DNA of 64,000 bases, taken from the NCBI GenBank assembly GCA_022984795.1, contig JALIHJ010000034.1:124001-188000 (forward strand), written 5' to 3'. The position numbers were made by a program, and so were the translations under genes. This DNA is from Fabrea salina (taxonomy: Eukaryota; Ciliophora; Heterotrichea; Heterotrichida; Fabreidae). The notes under the pieces were generated by a model. The model did no database searches, was not told where the DNA came from, and was given only the letters and a program-made list of their open reading frames with translations. Below, one piece after another: positions 29,190-37,832 of this stretch (positions are counted from its first letter, which is position 1; the number at the start of each line of letters is the position of its first letter).

Positions 29190-29924
29190 ATGGAAGGACT
29201 TCAAAGACTGAAAGAATTGCGCAAAGCAGTTTTCAAAGTAAAAATATCAGGGGTAATAACCTCAAAAACTTTGAACAAGCTCAACAAAGACCTTAAGAAA
29301 GAGACATGGCGCCAACCAGTTGCACTAGCTCTAGTAGTTAACTCCCCTGGAGGAAGTGCTGCTCAAAGCAGTCTTCTTCGTCAACGATTGATGGCTTACA
29401 GCACCCAGCATAAAGTCCCAATTTACACCTTTGCAGAAGACATAGCAGCTTCAGGCGGGTACTACGTAATGCTAGCTGGTGAAGAGCTTTACGTGTCACA
29501 GCCTTCACTCGTGGGAAGCATAGGAGCTCGGCTTAATTTTGTGGGGCTGAAAGATTTGGCCGCCAAATACGGTATTGAAAGAAGGAGCTGGAGCACTTCG
29601 CCCCTTGCACTAGAAGAACGCCTGGACCCCCTCAGAGACCTGAGTTCTGAAGCTGAAAAGTGGGTAAAAAGCATGCTTGAGCAAACTCACAACGAATTCA
29701 AAGAAGTAGTTGAAGAGTCCCGTGGGGAAAAACTCAGAGGCAAGACTGAAGAACTGTTTTCAGGAGACGTTTTCACAGCAGAGCGGGCTTTGGAAATGGG
29801 ACTTGTGGACAAACTCGGAGAGTGCGACCAAGTGATGAAGGAAATGTTCCCTGAATATAAGATTGTAGAGTTGTCTAAGGAGTCCTGGTTGTCCCAAATG
29901 AGAAGTAAGTATATTGGAAGTTAA
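29190..29924 (+). CDS. S49 family signal-peptide-peptidase-like protein
   Basis: A 244-residue single-domain S49 protein of the SppA/SohB clan. The core is clear: VALALVVNSPGGSAAQSS, YTFAEDIAASGGYYVMLAG (nucleophile Ser in the AASGG motif), PSLVGSIGARLNF and the C-terminal AERALEMGLVDKLGE. In active homologues a Lys about 50 residues after the Ser completes the dyad (for example in GERKAMLDP). Here the equivalent stretch reads LALEERLDP, with Glu where the Lys should be. No transmembrane anchor or clear targeting peptide is seen. Eukaryotic versions often derive from organelles. Confidence 0.82.
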   Translation: MEGLQRLKELRKAVFKVKISGVITSKTLNKLNKDLKKETWRQPVALALVVNSPGGSAAQSSLLRQRLMAYSTQHKVPIYTFAEDIAASGGYYVMLAGEELYVSQPSLVGSIGARLNFVGLKDLAAKYGIERRSWSTSPLALEERLDPLRDLSSEAEKWVKSMLEQTHNEFKEVVEESRGEKLRGKTEELFSGDVFTAERALEMGLVDKLGECDQVMKEMFPEYKIVELSKESWLSQMRSKYIGS

Positions 29925-29956
29925 TCTTAAACTTCTAGTTTAGCTAATTACTAAAA

Positions 29957-30433
29957 ATGCAAGATTCAGAGAAAGAGTGTCCTTTCTGGTAAGACCTATA
30001 CAGTAAGTCCCAGATACCTTTAATTTCCTTTGAGTTACACAAAGTACACTGTGAAAGATTCTTAACTAAATGCCAAATCTGCAGTGAAACTCTTCCCAAA
30101 TCTAAACTTGAACAACACAACTCAGACGAACACCCTAAAGTGCAGTGCACTAGATGCAAACAAACCTTTCCTAAAGAAAAGCAGACTCAGCACGAACAAA
30201 ACTGTGTTGAAAAACTAAAAGTGTGTCAGTACTGCAGTGCTGAGTTCAGCTTGAGAAACTTGTTAGATCACGAAGAAGAATGTGGAGCTCGGACTGAGCC
30301 CTGTGAAACCTGTGGCAAGTACGTCAGAAATAGTGATATGCCTGTCCACATAGTAGAGTGCACTCAGAAAAAAAGACCCGTAAGGTCACAGGGACCCAGA
30401 CCTAGTAAAAAAAGGAAAACTAAACAAAAGTAA
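29957..30433 (+). CDS. TRAF-type zinc-finger protein
   Basis: Exons 29957-29988 and 30004-30433 join across a 15-base intron to give 153 residues. Splicing completes the first zinc motif CPFCKSQIPL (the second Cys codon is split by the intron). Repeated Cys2-His-Cys fingers follow: CERFLTKCQICSETL, VQCTRCKQTF, VCQYCSAEFS and CETCGKYV, each followed by H...C. This resembles TRAFD1/XAF1 TRAF-type fingers without RING or MATH domains. The tail is strongly basic (KKRPVRSQGPRPSKKRKTK), possibly a nuclear localisation signal. Confidence 0.82.
29989..30003 (+). other. 15-base intron in TRAF-type zinc-finger gene
   Basis: Sequence gtaagacctatacag, phase 2. It is the only one of the set ending CAG rather than TAG. 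Splicing restores a Cys codon in a CxxC motif, which supports the exact borders. Position 10 is A. Confidence 0.9.
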
Positions 30434-30465
30434 CTTTGTAGCTATTAGGATTAAGCTTACTAAAT

Positions 30466-32142
30466 ATGAAAGAAGGAGCATTTGGAATTCTCTGTGAGAA
30501 AGTAGTTTTAAAAGGGTAGGTACTATTTAGTTTTGATAGCCCACAGAGAGCCCTCATTCTTGTTAAAGGTCAGAAGTTCCTAGAAGTAGTTCCAATTCTT
30601 ACTGATGAATCAGTAAACTTGTCTGAGATACGACTTAGTTTTCCTTCAGTCCCTATTGAGCATTACCAAGACTGTTATATATTGCCAGGCTTGGTAGATT
30701 TTAACGTCAGAACCAACGGGGAGTGGTGTGGAATAGAGCATGCTACCAGGGCTGCTCTAGCGGGAGGTGTTACTTTAATTTGTAGTGAAGATAGCTTTTA
30801 CGATTTACAAGAGACCCATGGAAAGCTTTTTTGTGATGTAGGAAGAATTGCAAGAGTTCATTCAGCTGAGGACTTCAATAAAGTGGACTGTGCTTTAGGT
30901 GTTAAAACATACTTAACTCCTCAGCACTCCACAATGCGGCCTCTAAGTGAGTTTTCAGAAGTTATTAGCTGTTTAGGAACCAGGCCTTTGATAGTGGACC
31001 CTTCTTTTTGTTCTCCAAGGTTTTTGCATGTAGCTTCTCCGTACAGAAGAGAAACACTGGAGCACAGAACTGCCAACTGTAGACTGAATCCTATTGGAGA
31101 CTACAACTGGTCTGTAGATTTAAGTATAGACGTGGAAAGGTCACCTCTTGGTAACTTTGAAAAGGAAAACCAAAGTGAACAAATAGTAAAGTCGCCTGAC
31201 CCCGACTTCGGGAAAAGGTCTGCCAATATCAGAAAGAGCTTACAAGAACTCACAAAAGCTGAACTCGAAACTTACAATCATGCTGGGTCAACTGACTTCT
31301 CAGCTCCAAGTCAGAACTTTAGGAGTGCTTCTTTCGAGTTGAGCACAAGCAACTTAGCTTCCAGAAGGATAAGGTCGCCTGTTTTAAGGCCCTTACAAAT
31401 CAGAAGAAGTACTTATGACGAAACTAGTTACAGGAACTACCTAGTGAATGTTCCTTACACCTGGGAAGTTTCAGGCATTCAGAAAACTTTAGACTCAGTT
31501 TCTGGAGTACCTGTTCATTTCTGCAACGTGTCTTCGCCCGAAGCTATAACTAAAATCCTAGAAGCAAAGCAAAATAACCCAAACATAACTTTCGAACTAA
31601 GTCCTCACTCAGTATTTTTCAGTGAAAAAAACGTGAAGCCTGGAGACACTCGCTTTAAAAACTGCCCTCCCATTCAGTTTATACACAACCAAGAACAACT
31701 AAAAAACTGCTTGGAAAGAGGAATTGCTGACATAGTTACTTCACAAAACAACCCAGTCCACCCTGCTTACAAAGTGGATGAGTTCAGGAGAGCGCTTAGT
31801 GGAATAGAGAGTTTAGGGCACACTCTACGTGCTGTTTGGACTGCTTTGAGTAAAGGGAGTTCTGAGGACTACATAGTTAAACTAGCAGACTGGATGAGTC
31901 ACAACCCTGCAAAGCTTCTGGGGCTGAGGAAAAGAGGAGGAATTTGCCAAGGAAAGTTTGCTGACTTCTTTGTTTGGAAGCCCTTTGAGTGGGAGTTTGA
32001 AAAGTGTCACTCCAAGTACCCAGAAACTTGTGTGTACCAAGGCTTAGAAATGAAAGGCAAGGTTGAAAAGGTTTTTTTAAAAGGCAACTTAGTGTATGAC
32101 TCAGGAGTTATGAAGGATAAGGGTAATTACGTTCTTAGTTAA
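30466..32142 (+). CDS. Allantoinase/dihydroorotase-fold protein lacking metal ligands
   Basis: Exons 30466-30515 and 30531-32142 join across a 15-base intron to give 553 residues. The amidohydrolase fold is clear: LPGLVDFNVR, THATRAALAGGVT-like (HATRAALAGGVT), GVKTYLTP, VPVHFCNVSSPEA, FELSPHSVFFSE, FKNCPPI, HNPAKLLGLRKRGGICQGKFADFFVW and MKGKVEKVFLKGNLVYDSG. This fits the allantoinase subfamily. The HxH ligands after the first strand are N75/R77, the later ligand His is Asn (HFCN), and the catalytic Asp site reads SQNNP. A Ser-rich insert of about 100 residues sits mid-protein. Probably a non-enzymatic relative, comparable with CRMP proteins. Confidence 0.82.
30516..30530 (+). other. 15-base intron in allantoinase-like gene
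   Basis: Sequence gtaggtactatttag, phase 2 within a Gly codon. Unspliced, the frame meets TAG at once. Position 10 is A. Confidence 0.9.
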
Positions 32143-33794
32143 TTTTTATGGATCCTTTCAAGTTTCAAGAATTCGTTTTCTTTGCAAAGTATTTTTCTAG
32201 AGATTATGTTCGTAGCAATGGCGTTCCAAGGGTAGAACTTTTCACCTTTAAGTTGGTTTTTGAGTTGCATGTACAGTTCAGGCATGAAGCCTTTTTCTAA
32301 GTTCCATTCCTCTGCCCACTCGTAAGGGTTGAAGTTGTCTAAGAACTGTCTTAGGTTCCTGACTGCAATGTCCATTTCTGCAAAGTTCCTGTTGTAGGTT
32401 TTGTGAGTTCTTTTCATAGTTCTTCTGGCTGCTTCGGTTTTGTCAATAAGTACTTTGTTGCTTGACTTGTTAATTATGGAGTATAGTCTCATGTCTAACT
32501 GGTTCATGATTGGGTTTCTGGGTTTGAAGAAGTACACTGCTTGGGGCAAGAACTCTATTAACTCCAGAGCTCGTTCTAAGTTGTCGCTTTCTAGGAACAT
32601 GTTTATCTGAGTAGTAATCATTAGCACAAAGATGTTGTAAGCTTCGTGCATATCACTTGATAATATTAACTTGTTGTAGCAAGTTTTGAACTGAAGGTAC
32701 ACGGTTTCAAAAGCATTCTGGAAATCCCGCTTCTGAAGAAACCTTATAAAGTATACGTAAGTCCAGCACTCACTGTGGACTTCTTTAAACTTTTCAAGGT
32801 AAAAACTAATCTCTGATCGGAACTTGTGGCGGATTTTAAGTTCTAGTTCATGCTTGTTGGCTAGAGTTTTCAGTAAGTTGTCTTGCTCGTCTAGGTCAAA
32901 TATGCCTTTTTTGGAAGGGTGCTCTTCTTTTAGGGTAGAATCAATGGTGTACCACACACTTAGGGTATGCTCGTTTCTGTACTTAAGAAACATTCCGAAG
33001 TTGCTGACTGCGTAGTTGATCAATTTAAGGTTTTTGTTGAAAAACTCAAAGTTTCTTTGGAGTTCACTAAGGCGGGTGTCAACTTTTGCAAGCAAATTTG
33101 GGTAGGGAGCTGGGAGTGTTCTTTGAGGTGGATCCTTTTTGGGAGGCTTTTTAACAGGAGTGTTGGAACGGTACTTTTTGAACAGTTGTTTAACTGAGGG
33201 ACTTAACTCGGGTTCTGATACCACAGAGCTGATTTCTAGGTCCTTTTTGATGCAAGGCGATAGTTTCTGGATGCTTTCTGAAACAACTAACTCTCCTGTT
33301 TCGTCTATTAAAAGGTTTTTGGGCAGTTTCAGACACTTCTTGAGCGAAGTTTTTAGTTTTACGGTTGTTTGTTTGAATTCAGGGGCTGTCCAAAGCTTGA
33401 TTTTTTCGAAGTAGTTTGTTTGGATAAAGCCAGCCAGCTGTTTGTTCACTCGTAATTCTGAGTAGGACAAGCTCTTTAGGTACTCTATGAGTACGTCGCA
33501 TTCTTCTGACCACTGGTTGACTGTCTCTATAGTTTGGCTTAATTCTTTTTCGATGAGTTCAAAGAGTTGTGAGCAGGTTTGTACAGCGTGGGTTTTGGTT
33601 TGCAGTACTTCTTTTTTGAGCTGTAAGACTGCTTCTATGGCGTGTTGCTTAAATGTATCGTTGATTGAGTGGTTGCCTCCTGTAGTTATGTGGAGCTGCA
33701 TATGCTCCTGACAAAGACTTGCTTTTTGGGAAAGACACTCACACTTGAAGTATCCAATTTTCTGACAACCTTTTAAGCTGCATAAACTTAGCAT
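32139..33794 (-). CDS. B-box-like zinc-finger and helical protein
   Basis: A 551-residue protein. The first 45 residues hold a Cys/His cluster: CSLKGCQKIGYFKCEC, then LCQEHMQLH and a further His, compatible with a B-box-like zinc finger. Residues 50-170 are helical and probably coiled coil, followed by a Pro/Lys-rich linker (about 225-245). Residues 250-551 are mostly alpha helix, rich in Leu, Phe and Tyr (MFLESDNLERALELIEFLPQ), like a helical-repeat scaffold. Function unknown. Its stop codon overlaps the stop of the convergent allantoinase-like gene. Confidence 0.65.
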   Translation of the reverse strand: MLSLCSLKGCQKIGYFKCECLSQKASLCQEHMQLHITTGGNHSINDTFKQHAIEAVLQLKKEVLQTKTHAVQTCSQLFELIEKELSQTIETVNQWSEECDVLIEYLKSLSYSELRVNKQLAGFIQTNYFEKIKLWTAPEFKQTTVKLKTSLKKCLKLPKNLLIDETGELVVSESIQKLSPCIKKDLEISSVVSEPELSPSVKQLFKKYRSNTPVKKPPKKDPPQRTLPAPYPNLLAKVDTRLSELQRNFEFFNKNLKLINYAVSNFGMFLKYRNEHTLSVWYTIDSTLKEEHPSKKGIFDLDEQDNLLKTLANKHELELKIRHKFRSEISFYLEKFKEVHSECWTYVYFIRFLQKRDFQNAFETVYLQFKTCYNKLILSSDMHEAYNIFVLMITTQINMFLESDNLERALELIEFLPQAVYFFKPRNPIMNQLDMRLYSIINKSSNKVLIDKTEAARRTMKRTHKTYNRNFAEMDIAVRNLRQFLDNFNPYEWAEEWNLEKGFMPELYMQLKNQLKGEKFYPWNAIATNIISRKILCKENEFLKLERIHKN

Positions 33795-34095
33795 ATTTAC
33801 TGGGTCGGTGCGAAGAAGTTATTAAGTGCTTTACTCTTAACTAAGTAAGTTTTTTGGGAAAGAGCTCAGACATCTGCTTAGTAACTTATTAGCTTTGCGA
33901 AGCATAAAGGACTTCAGTTCGAGCTTTGTTTTATTAAGCATTTTGGCTGTTGAGATGCAACTACTTGGGAACCTCAAAAGGCTTTTTAAAGGTCTAAGTT
34001 CTGGGAAACTTAAATCAAATCAGAGTGTTTGAAGCTCTGAGTGAATTTATCCATATTGGTGAACTCTTGGACCGTTCATTAAGTTTTTAAATAAA
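33795..34095. other. Intergenic region upstream of DOMON gene
   Basis: This 301-base gap between divergent genes has no open frame with gene-like codon use and no RNA gene. The last 46 bases form the conserved leader listed separately; nothing is recognised in the rest. Confidence 0.4.
34050..34095 (+). promoter_or_regulatory. Conserved 46-base leader of DOMON gene, copy 1
   Basis: Immediately before the ATG, 46 bases align without gaps to the equivalent bases of the second DOMON gene (44783-44828), with 37 of 46 identical. It starts TCCATATTG and ends AATAAA before the ATG. It probably carries core promoter or 5' untranslated signals, or reflects recent duplication or conversion. Confidence 0.55.
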
Positions 34096-34749
34096 ATGGG
34101 AAGACCACTCTCAGGCATTTGCATATTGGCTGCATTGGTTGCTGCCGGAGCACAAATGGTTCGTGAGTCTGAAAATGGTTCAATTAGAGGATATGGAGTT
34201 CAGGACGTCTACAGTTATCAGTCAGATATGGGTAATGTCAATCTCAAAGGTGCGACATTTTCTTACATAGTCAATAGTACCCTTAAAGAAGCTATATTCG
34301 GTCTTGAAATACAACAAAACGTAGTGGATAACTATGATTGGTACGGAGTTGCTCTGAAAAAACAATCTGACTCAATTTCAATGATTGACGCAGACTTTAC
34401 TGTAGTTGTTTTTAATAACTATGCTACTGAAGCTATGAACACCTTCGGCGCTAAGACTAATGGCCGTCCCAATAAGAATACTAAAAATCCTATTCAACTT
34501 TCTGAGGTCAGTCTTGGCAAAACCAGGGCATTCTGGTACAGAGCTCTAGATACTCCTAGTGATGAAACCATCACCCTAAAAGAAGGTCAAAAATACACCT
34601 TGCTTTATGCTTATGGAAAAGTGATTAACGGCACAATCCAGAAGCACGAGAGTGCAAACAGAGGGTATACAACAATCACTCTATCAAATGACAGTGCGTT
34701 CAACCTCTGCACTTTACTGATTCTATCAGTTCTCCAACTCCTTTTTTAA
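34096..34749 (+). CDS. DOMON-like secreted or GPI-anchored surface protein, copy 1
   Basis: A 217-residue protein. Residues 1-20 are a signal peptide ending near AAGAQM. The middle resembles a DOMON domain: DWYGVAL, a strand with DADFTVVVF, WYRALDTP and the final YTLLYAYG. The last 18 residues are hydrophobic (LCTLLILSVLQLLF) directly after SNDSA, which fits a GPI-anchor signal. DOMON domains bind haem or sugar on the cell surface; the ligand here is unknown. The first 40 residues closely match the minus-strand copy at 44108-44782. A decayed third copy follows downstream. Confidence 0.75.
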   Translation: MGRPLSGICILAALVAAGAQMVRESENGSIRGYGVQDVYSYQSDMGNVNLKGATFSYIVNSTLKEAIFGLEIQQNVVDNYDWYGVALKKQSDSISMIDADFTVVVFNNYATEAMNTFGAKTNGRPNKNTKNPIQLSEVSLGKTRAFWYRALDTPSDETITLKEGQKYTLLYAYGKVINGTIQKHESANRGYTTITLSNDSAFNLCTLLILSVLQLLF

Positions 34750-34858
34750 GTAAAACTACTAATTCCGATATGTCTTTTTAGTTATTTTGTTTTACCTGGG
34801 TCAAGAAATTCTAAAGCACGCAGCCCTGCGTTAGAAAATTTCAGATTATGCAGCAGTG

Positions 34859-35180
34859 TTTAACTTAACACTTGACTTGAAAACACACTTTTTTGTGACT
34901 GGTACGGAGTTTCACTCTGGAACTGTTTGAATAACCAACAGACTTTCCTGGAGCAATGATTAAGAACTAAACCCTATTACACTTGAACACTTTTGGTTAC
35001 AGAGACAATGGGCGTCTCAAAACAGCAATCAATGCAGCTTTACACAAGCAATCACACTCTCCAATACCTTTTCTGGAAGAGCTCAGATTTCACCTGACCG
35101 GTTAGCCCAAGAAACTCTAAAGCAAGACCAGGTTCAGTGGAAATTGGTACTTAAGCAACAACCCTCAAAACTATGCTAAA
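34859..35180 (+). pseudogene. Decayed third copy of the DOMON surface-protein gene
   Basis: Fragments in shifting frames match the two intact DOMON genes in the right order. FNLTLDL (34859 on) resembles LNLTIDS of copy 2. DWYGVSL (34897 on) resembles DWYGVAL of copy 1. NTFGYRDNGR (34986 on) resembles the NTF...GR motif of both. SKTRF...WYL near 35120 resembles GKTRAFWYRAL. No single frame is open through it, and the signal peptide and tail are not recognisable. Its position directly after copy 1 in the same orientation suggests an old tandem duplication. Confidence 0.7.
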
Positions 35181-35227
35181 AAGTACTTGAATAGAGTTTC
35201 TCTTCTAATTAAATTACGTGATTTAAA

Positions 35228-37297
35228 ATGGTAGAAGGTTACAGACAAATAAAACTACTTGGCGAAGGGGCTTTTGGGAAGTGCTACTTAGTAGAGAGCC
35301 CACAAGACGGGTCTAGGTGGGTTGTCAAGCAAATCGACATCTCGAAAATGACACAAAAAGAAAAGAAAGAAGCCTACCACGAAGCCAAAATAATGTCCGC
35401 CTTCGACCACCCCAACATCATTCGCTTCAGAGACATCTACACCACCACAAACGCCAAACTCAACATTGTTATGGACTACGCAGACGGAGGAGACTTGTCT
35501 GCTAAGATCAAGGCGCAGCGAGGACGCTTCTTTTCGGAAAACGAAATTCTGGGATGGTTCGTGCAGATCTGCTTGGCTATGAAGCATGTGCACGACAGAA
35601 AGGTACTCCACAGAGACATCAAGGGCCAAAACATCTTTTTGATGCGGAACGGAATGGTTAAGTTGGGCGACTTCGGAATTGCTCGTGTGCTGAGCAACAC
35701 TGTTGAAAAGGCTCGGACTATGGTGGGAACTCCTTACTACTTATCGCCTGAAATCATTGAAAACAAGCCTTACAACTTCAAGTCCGATGTGTGGTCTATA
35801 GGAGTGGTGCTTTACGAACTGTGTACTTTGAAACCGCCTTTTGACGGGTCTTCACTGCACAACCTTGCACTTAAAATAGTTAGAGGCAACTACAGTCCAC
35901 TTCCTCCGCATTTTTCAAGGGAAGTCAAAGACCTAGTTTCCAAGATGCTTGCTACAGACCCTAGTAGACGTCCTACAGTCACTCAGATTTTGAGAATGCC
36001 TTTCATTAAGTCACGCATCCAAAACTACTTGTCTGAAAGTATCCGCAAAGAAGAGTTTTCGCACACTATTTTGCACAGACAAGACTTGTTCAGTGCTAAC
36101 CAGAACAAAGCTAAAAAAGAAGCTGAAGAAAAGAAAAAAAAACAAGTTGACGACAGGAAAAGGAAGGAGGCTGAACTCAAAGCTAGAGAAGAAGCTAGAC
36201 TCAAAAGAGAAGCTGAAATCAAAGCTAGGGAAGAAATGAGAGCTAACCAAAAAGCACGCGAAGACCAAAAACAGAGAGAAGCTGAAATCAAAGCTAAAGA
36301 GATGGAAAACTTAAGGAGACAAATAGCCTCTAGAGACAGACCTAGAGAACTTGCTAGAGAACCTTTCAGAGAACCCCCTAAAGCACCTCCACTTAAAGAA
36401 ATTCCTCCTTTCAGAGGAAACTCTCCAAGGAACCAAGAACGCATAGAATTTCCTCAAAGAGCCAACTACGAACCTCAAAGAATTAACTACGAACCCCCAA
36501 GACCCAAGCCTGAAGACCCAAGCCCCAGAGCAGTACGGCCTCCAAAGATGCCAGACCCCCCTGCAGGGAGGCTTGAAGACTTCTTCAGGCCAGTAGCTCC
36601 CCCCAACAGAAGACGTTCAGAAGACAAAAGTGAAGTTAGCAAGTGCAAAAAGAAAAAACCCGGAAAAAAAGTAGAAGACGTAAGGCAACAGTGGGAAAAA
36701 GAAGAACAAGAACGCCAGGAACGCCAGGAAGAAGCCAACCGCATACGCGAAGAAAGAGCTAAAGACCGGGAAGCTAAGCGCCAAGAAATGCTGAAAGACA
36801 TCAAAAAGAAAAAAAAGAACATGAAAAAAAAGAAAAAACAAGTAGAAGTAGAGTGGCTAGGCGATTACCCCTCACTTGTACAAGAAGACCAAGAACGCAT
36901 GTACCAAGAAATGCAAGAAGCAGTGCTAGCTGAAGACGAAGGCGAAGAAGAGACCCAGGAACTTATTGAGTCCCCTGCTATTGAAGAAGAACTTGTAGAC
37001 CGAGAAGACGAAATTGCTAACCAAGAAATACTGCCTATGGAAACCACTCCTACCGAAGAAACTTCTAACTTCGACAGACTGGAAGCTTTGAGACTCTACT
37101 TGGAAGAAAAACTTGGAATAGACGAACTGTACTTAGCTTACAACGCAGTGAAGGAGAACTCAGACATCGACATAAACGACGAGCACTTAAACTTGTGCAT
37201 TGAAAAACTCAAAGGCAAAATAGAAGACCAGTTACTAAGTGAGTACTTGCCGCTAGTGCAAACTTTGATTTTCTTAGAAAACTACGCTTACGAGTAA
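35228..37297 (+). CDS. NIMA-related (NEK) protein kinase
   Basis: A 689-residue protein kinase. The kinase domain is at about 5-262: Gly loop LGEGAFGKCYLV, ATP-binding Lys in WVVKQID, catalytic HRDIKGQNI, DFGIARVL and activation segment TMVGTPYYLSPE, all typical of the NEK1/NEK4/NEK5 branch. Residues 275-380 are an Arg/Lys/Glu-rich helix. A Pro-rich section and a second charged helix with poly-Lys follow, then a small helical C-terminal domain (about 620-689). NEKs of this type regulate cilia and basal bodies. The last 10 bases overlap the 3' end of the convergent PTH gene. Confidence 0.92.
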   Translation: MVEGYRQIKLLGEGAFGKCYLVESPQDGSRWVVKQIDISKMTQKEKKEAYHEAKIMSAFDHPNIIRFRDIYTTTNAKLNIVMDYADGGDLSAKIKAQRGRFFSENEILGWFVQICLAMKHVHDRKVLHRDIKGQNIFLMRNGMVKLGDFGIARVLSNTVEKARTMVGTPYYLSPEIIENKPYNFKSDVWSIGVVLYELCTLKPPFDGSSLHNLALKIVRGNYSPLPPHFSREVKDLVSKMLATDPSRRPTVTQILRMPFIKSRIQNYLSESIRKEEFSHTILHRQDLFSANQNKAKKEAEEKKKKQVDDRKRKEAELKAREEARLKREAEIKAREEMRANQKAREDQKQREAEIKAKEMENLRRQIASRDRPRELAREPFREPPKAPPLKEIPPFRGNSPRNQERIEFPQRANYEPQRINYEPPRPKPEDPSPRAVRPPKMPDPPAGRLEDFFRPVAPPNRRRSEDKSEVSKCKKKKPGKKVEDVRQQWEKEEQERQERQEEANRIREERAKDREAKRQEMLKDIKKKKKNMKKKKKQVEVEWLGDYPSLVQEDQERMYQEMQEAVLAEDEGEEETQELIESPAIEEELVDREDEIANQEILPMETTPTEETSNFDRLEALRLYLEEKLGIDELYLAYNAVKENSDIDINDEHLNLCIEKLKGKIEDQLLSEYLPLVQTLIFLENYAYE

Positions 37298-37803
37298 TTC
37301 TGTTTAACTAGTAATAAGTCCATAGCTTTAGGAAACACTTGTTCGTGCAGCAACTCTAACTCAAAGGGTTCCCACTCAGACAGCACATAAGAAGGAACTA
37401 GTGCTTTGGACTCAGGTCTGCCTATTCCTATACGCAGTCTAGCGAACTCGTTTGTTCCAATTTGCGAAATTACACTTAAAAGGCCGTTGTGGCCGTTTGC
37501 AGATCCTCCGTGCTTGACTTTGAAGCGTCCTGGTTCTAGGTCGAGTTCGTCGTGGGCAATTAGGATGTTTTCTGAAGAAAGGTTCAATTCTTTCATTGCC
37601 TTTTTAGTGCTGTGTCCGCTTAAGTTCATGTAGCAACTAGGTTTGTAAAGCAAGGTCCCATTTAACTCAGCTATTTCTCCCTGGAGTTTCTTTGAGTACG
37701 AAAAGCTTTTGGTTAAAAAGTCCAGAAACAACTGCCCTACACTGTGCTTTGTTTTTATATAAGAAGGGGGGTTGCCCAATCCTATTATTGCTTTTGGTTT
37801 CAT
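37288..37803 (-). CDS. PTRH1: Peptidyl-tRNA hydrolase, bacterial/mitochondrial type
   Basis: Releases peptides from stalled peptidyl-tRNA. The 171 residues carry all active-site residues: Asn in IGLGNPP, catalytic His in TKHSVGQ, Asp in AHDELDL and Asn in GHNGLLSV, plus KPSCYMNLSG and RLRIGIGRP. The form is the bacterial Pth type used by mitochondria, slightly shorter than the usual 190 residues. No clear presequence. The coding end overlaps the NEK gene by 10 bases. Confidence 0.92.
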   Translation of the reverse strand: MKPKAIIGLGNPPSYIKTKHSVGQLFLDFLTKSFSYSKKLQGEIAELNGTLLYKPSCYMNLSGHSTKKAMKELNLSSENILIAHDELDLEPGRFKVKHGGSANGHNGLLSVISQIGTNEFARLRIGIGRPESKALVPSYVLSEWEPFELELLHEQVFPKAMDLLLVKQNYS

Positions 37804-37832
37804 AGAATTATTAGTTATTAATTAATTAATTG

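Noticed and set aside
33905-33935. tRNA B-box-like GTTCGA in the gap before the DOMON gene
   Set aside because: The flanking bases cannot form a five-pair T stem, and no A box or acceptor stem is found.
37804-37832. TTAATTAATTAATT run as a possible origin or excision mark
   Set aside because: Short AT repeats are common in the gaps, and no paired copy or other signal supports a role.
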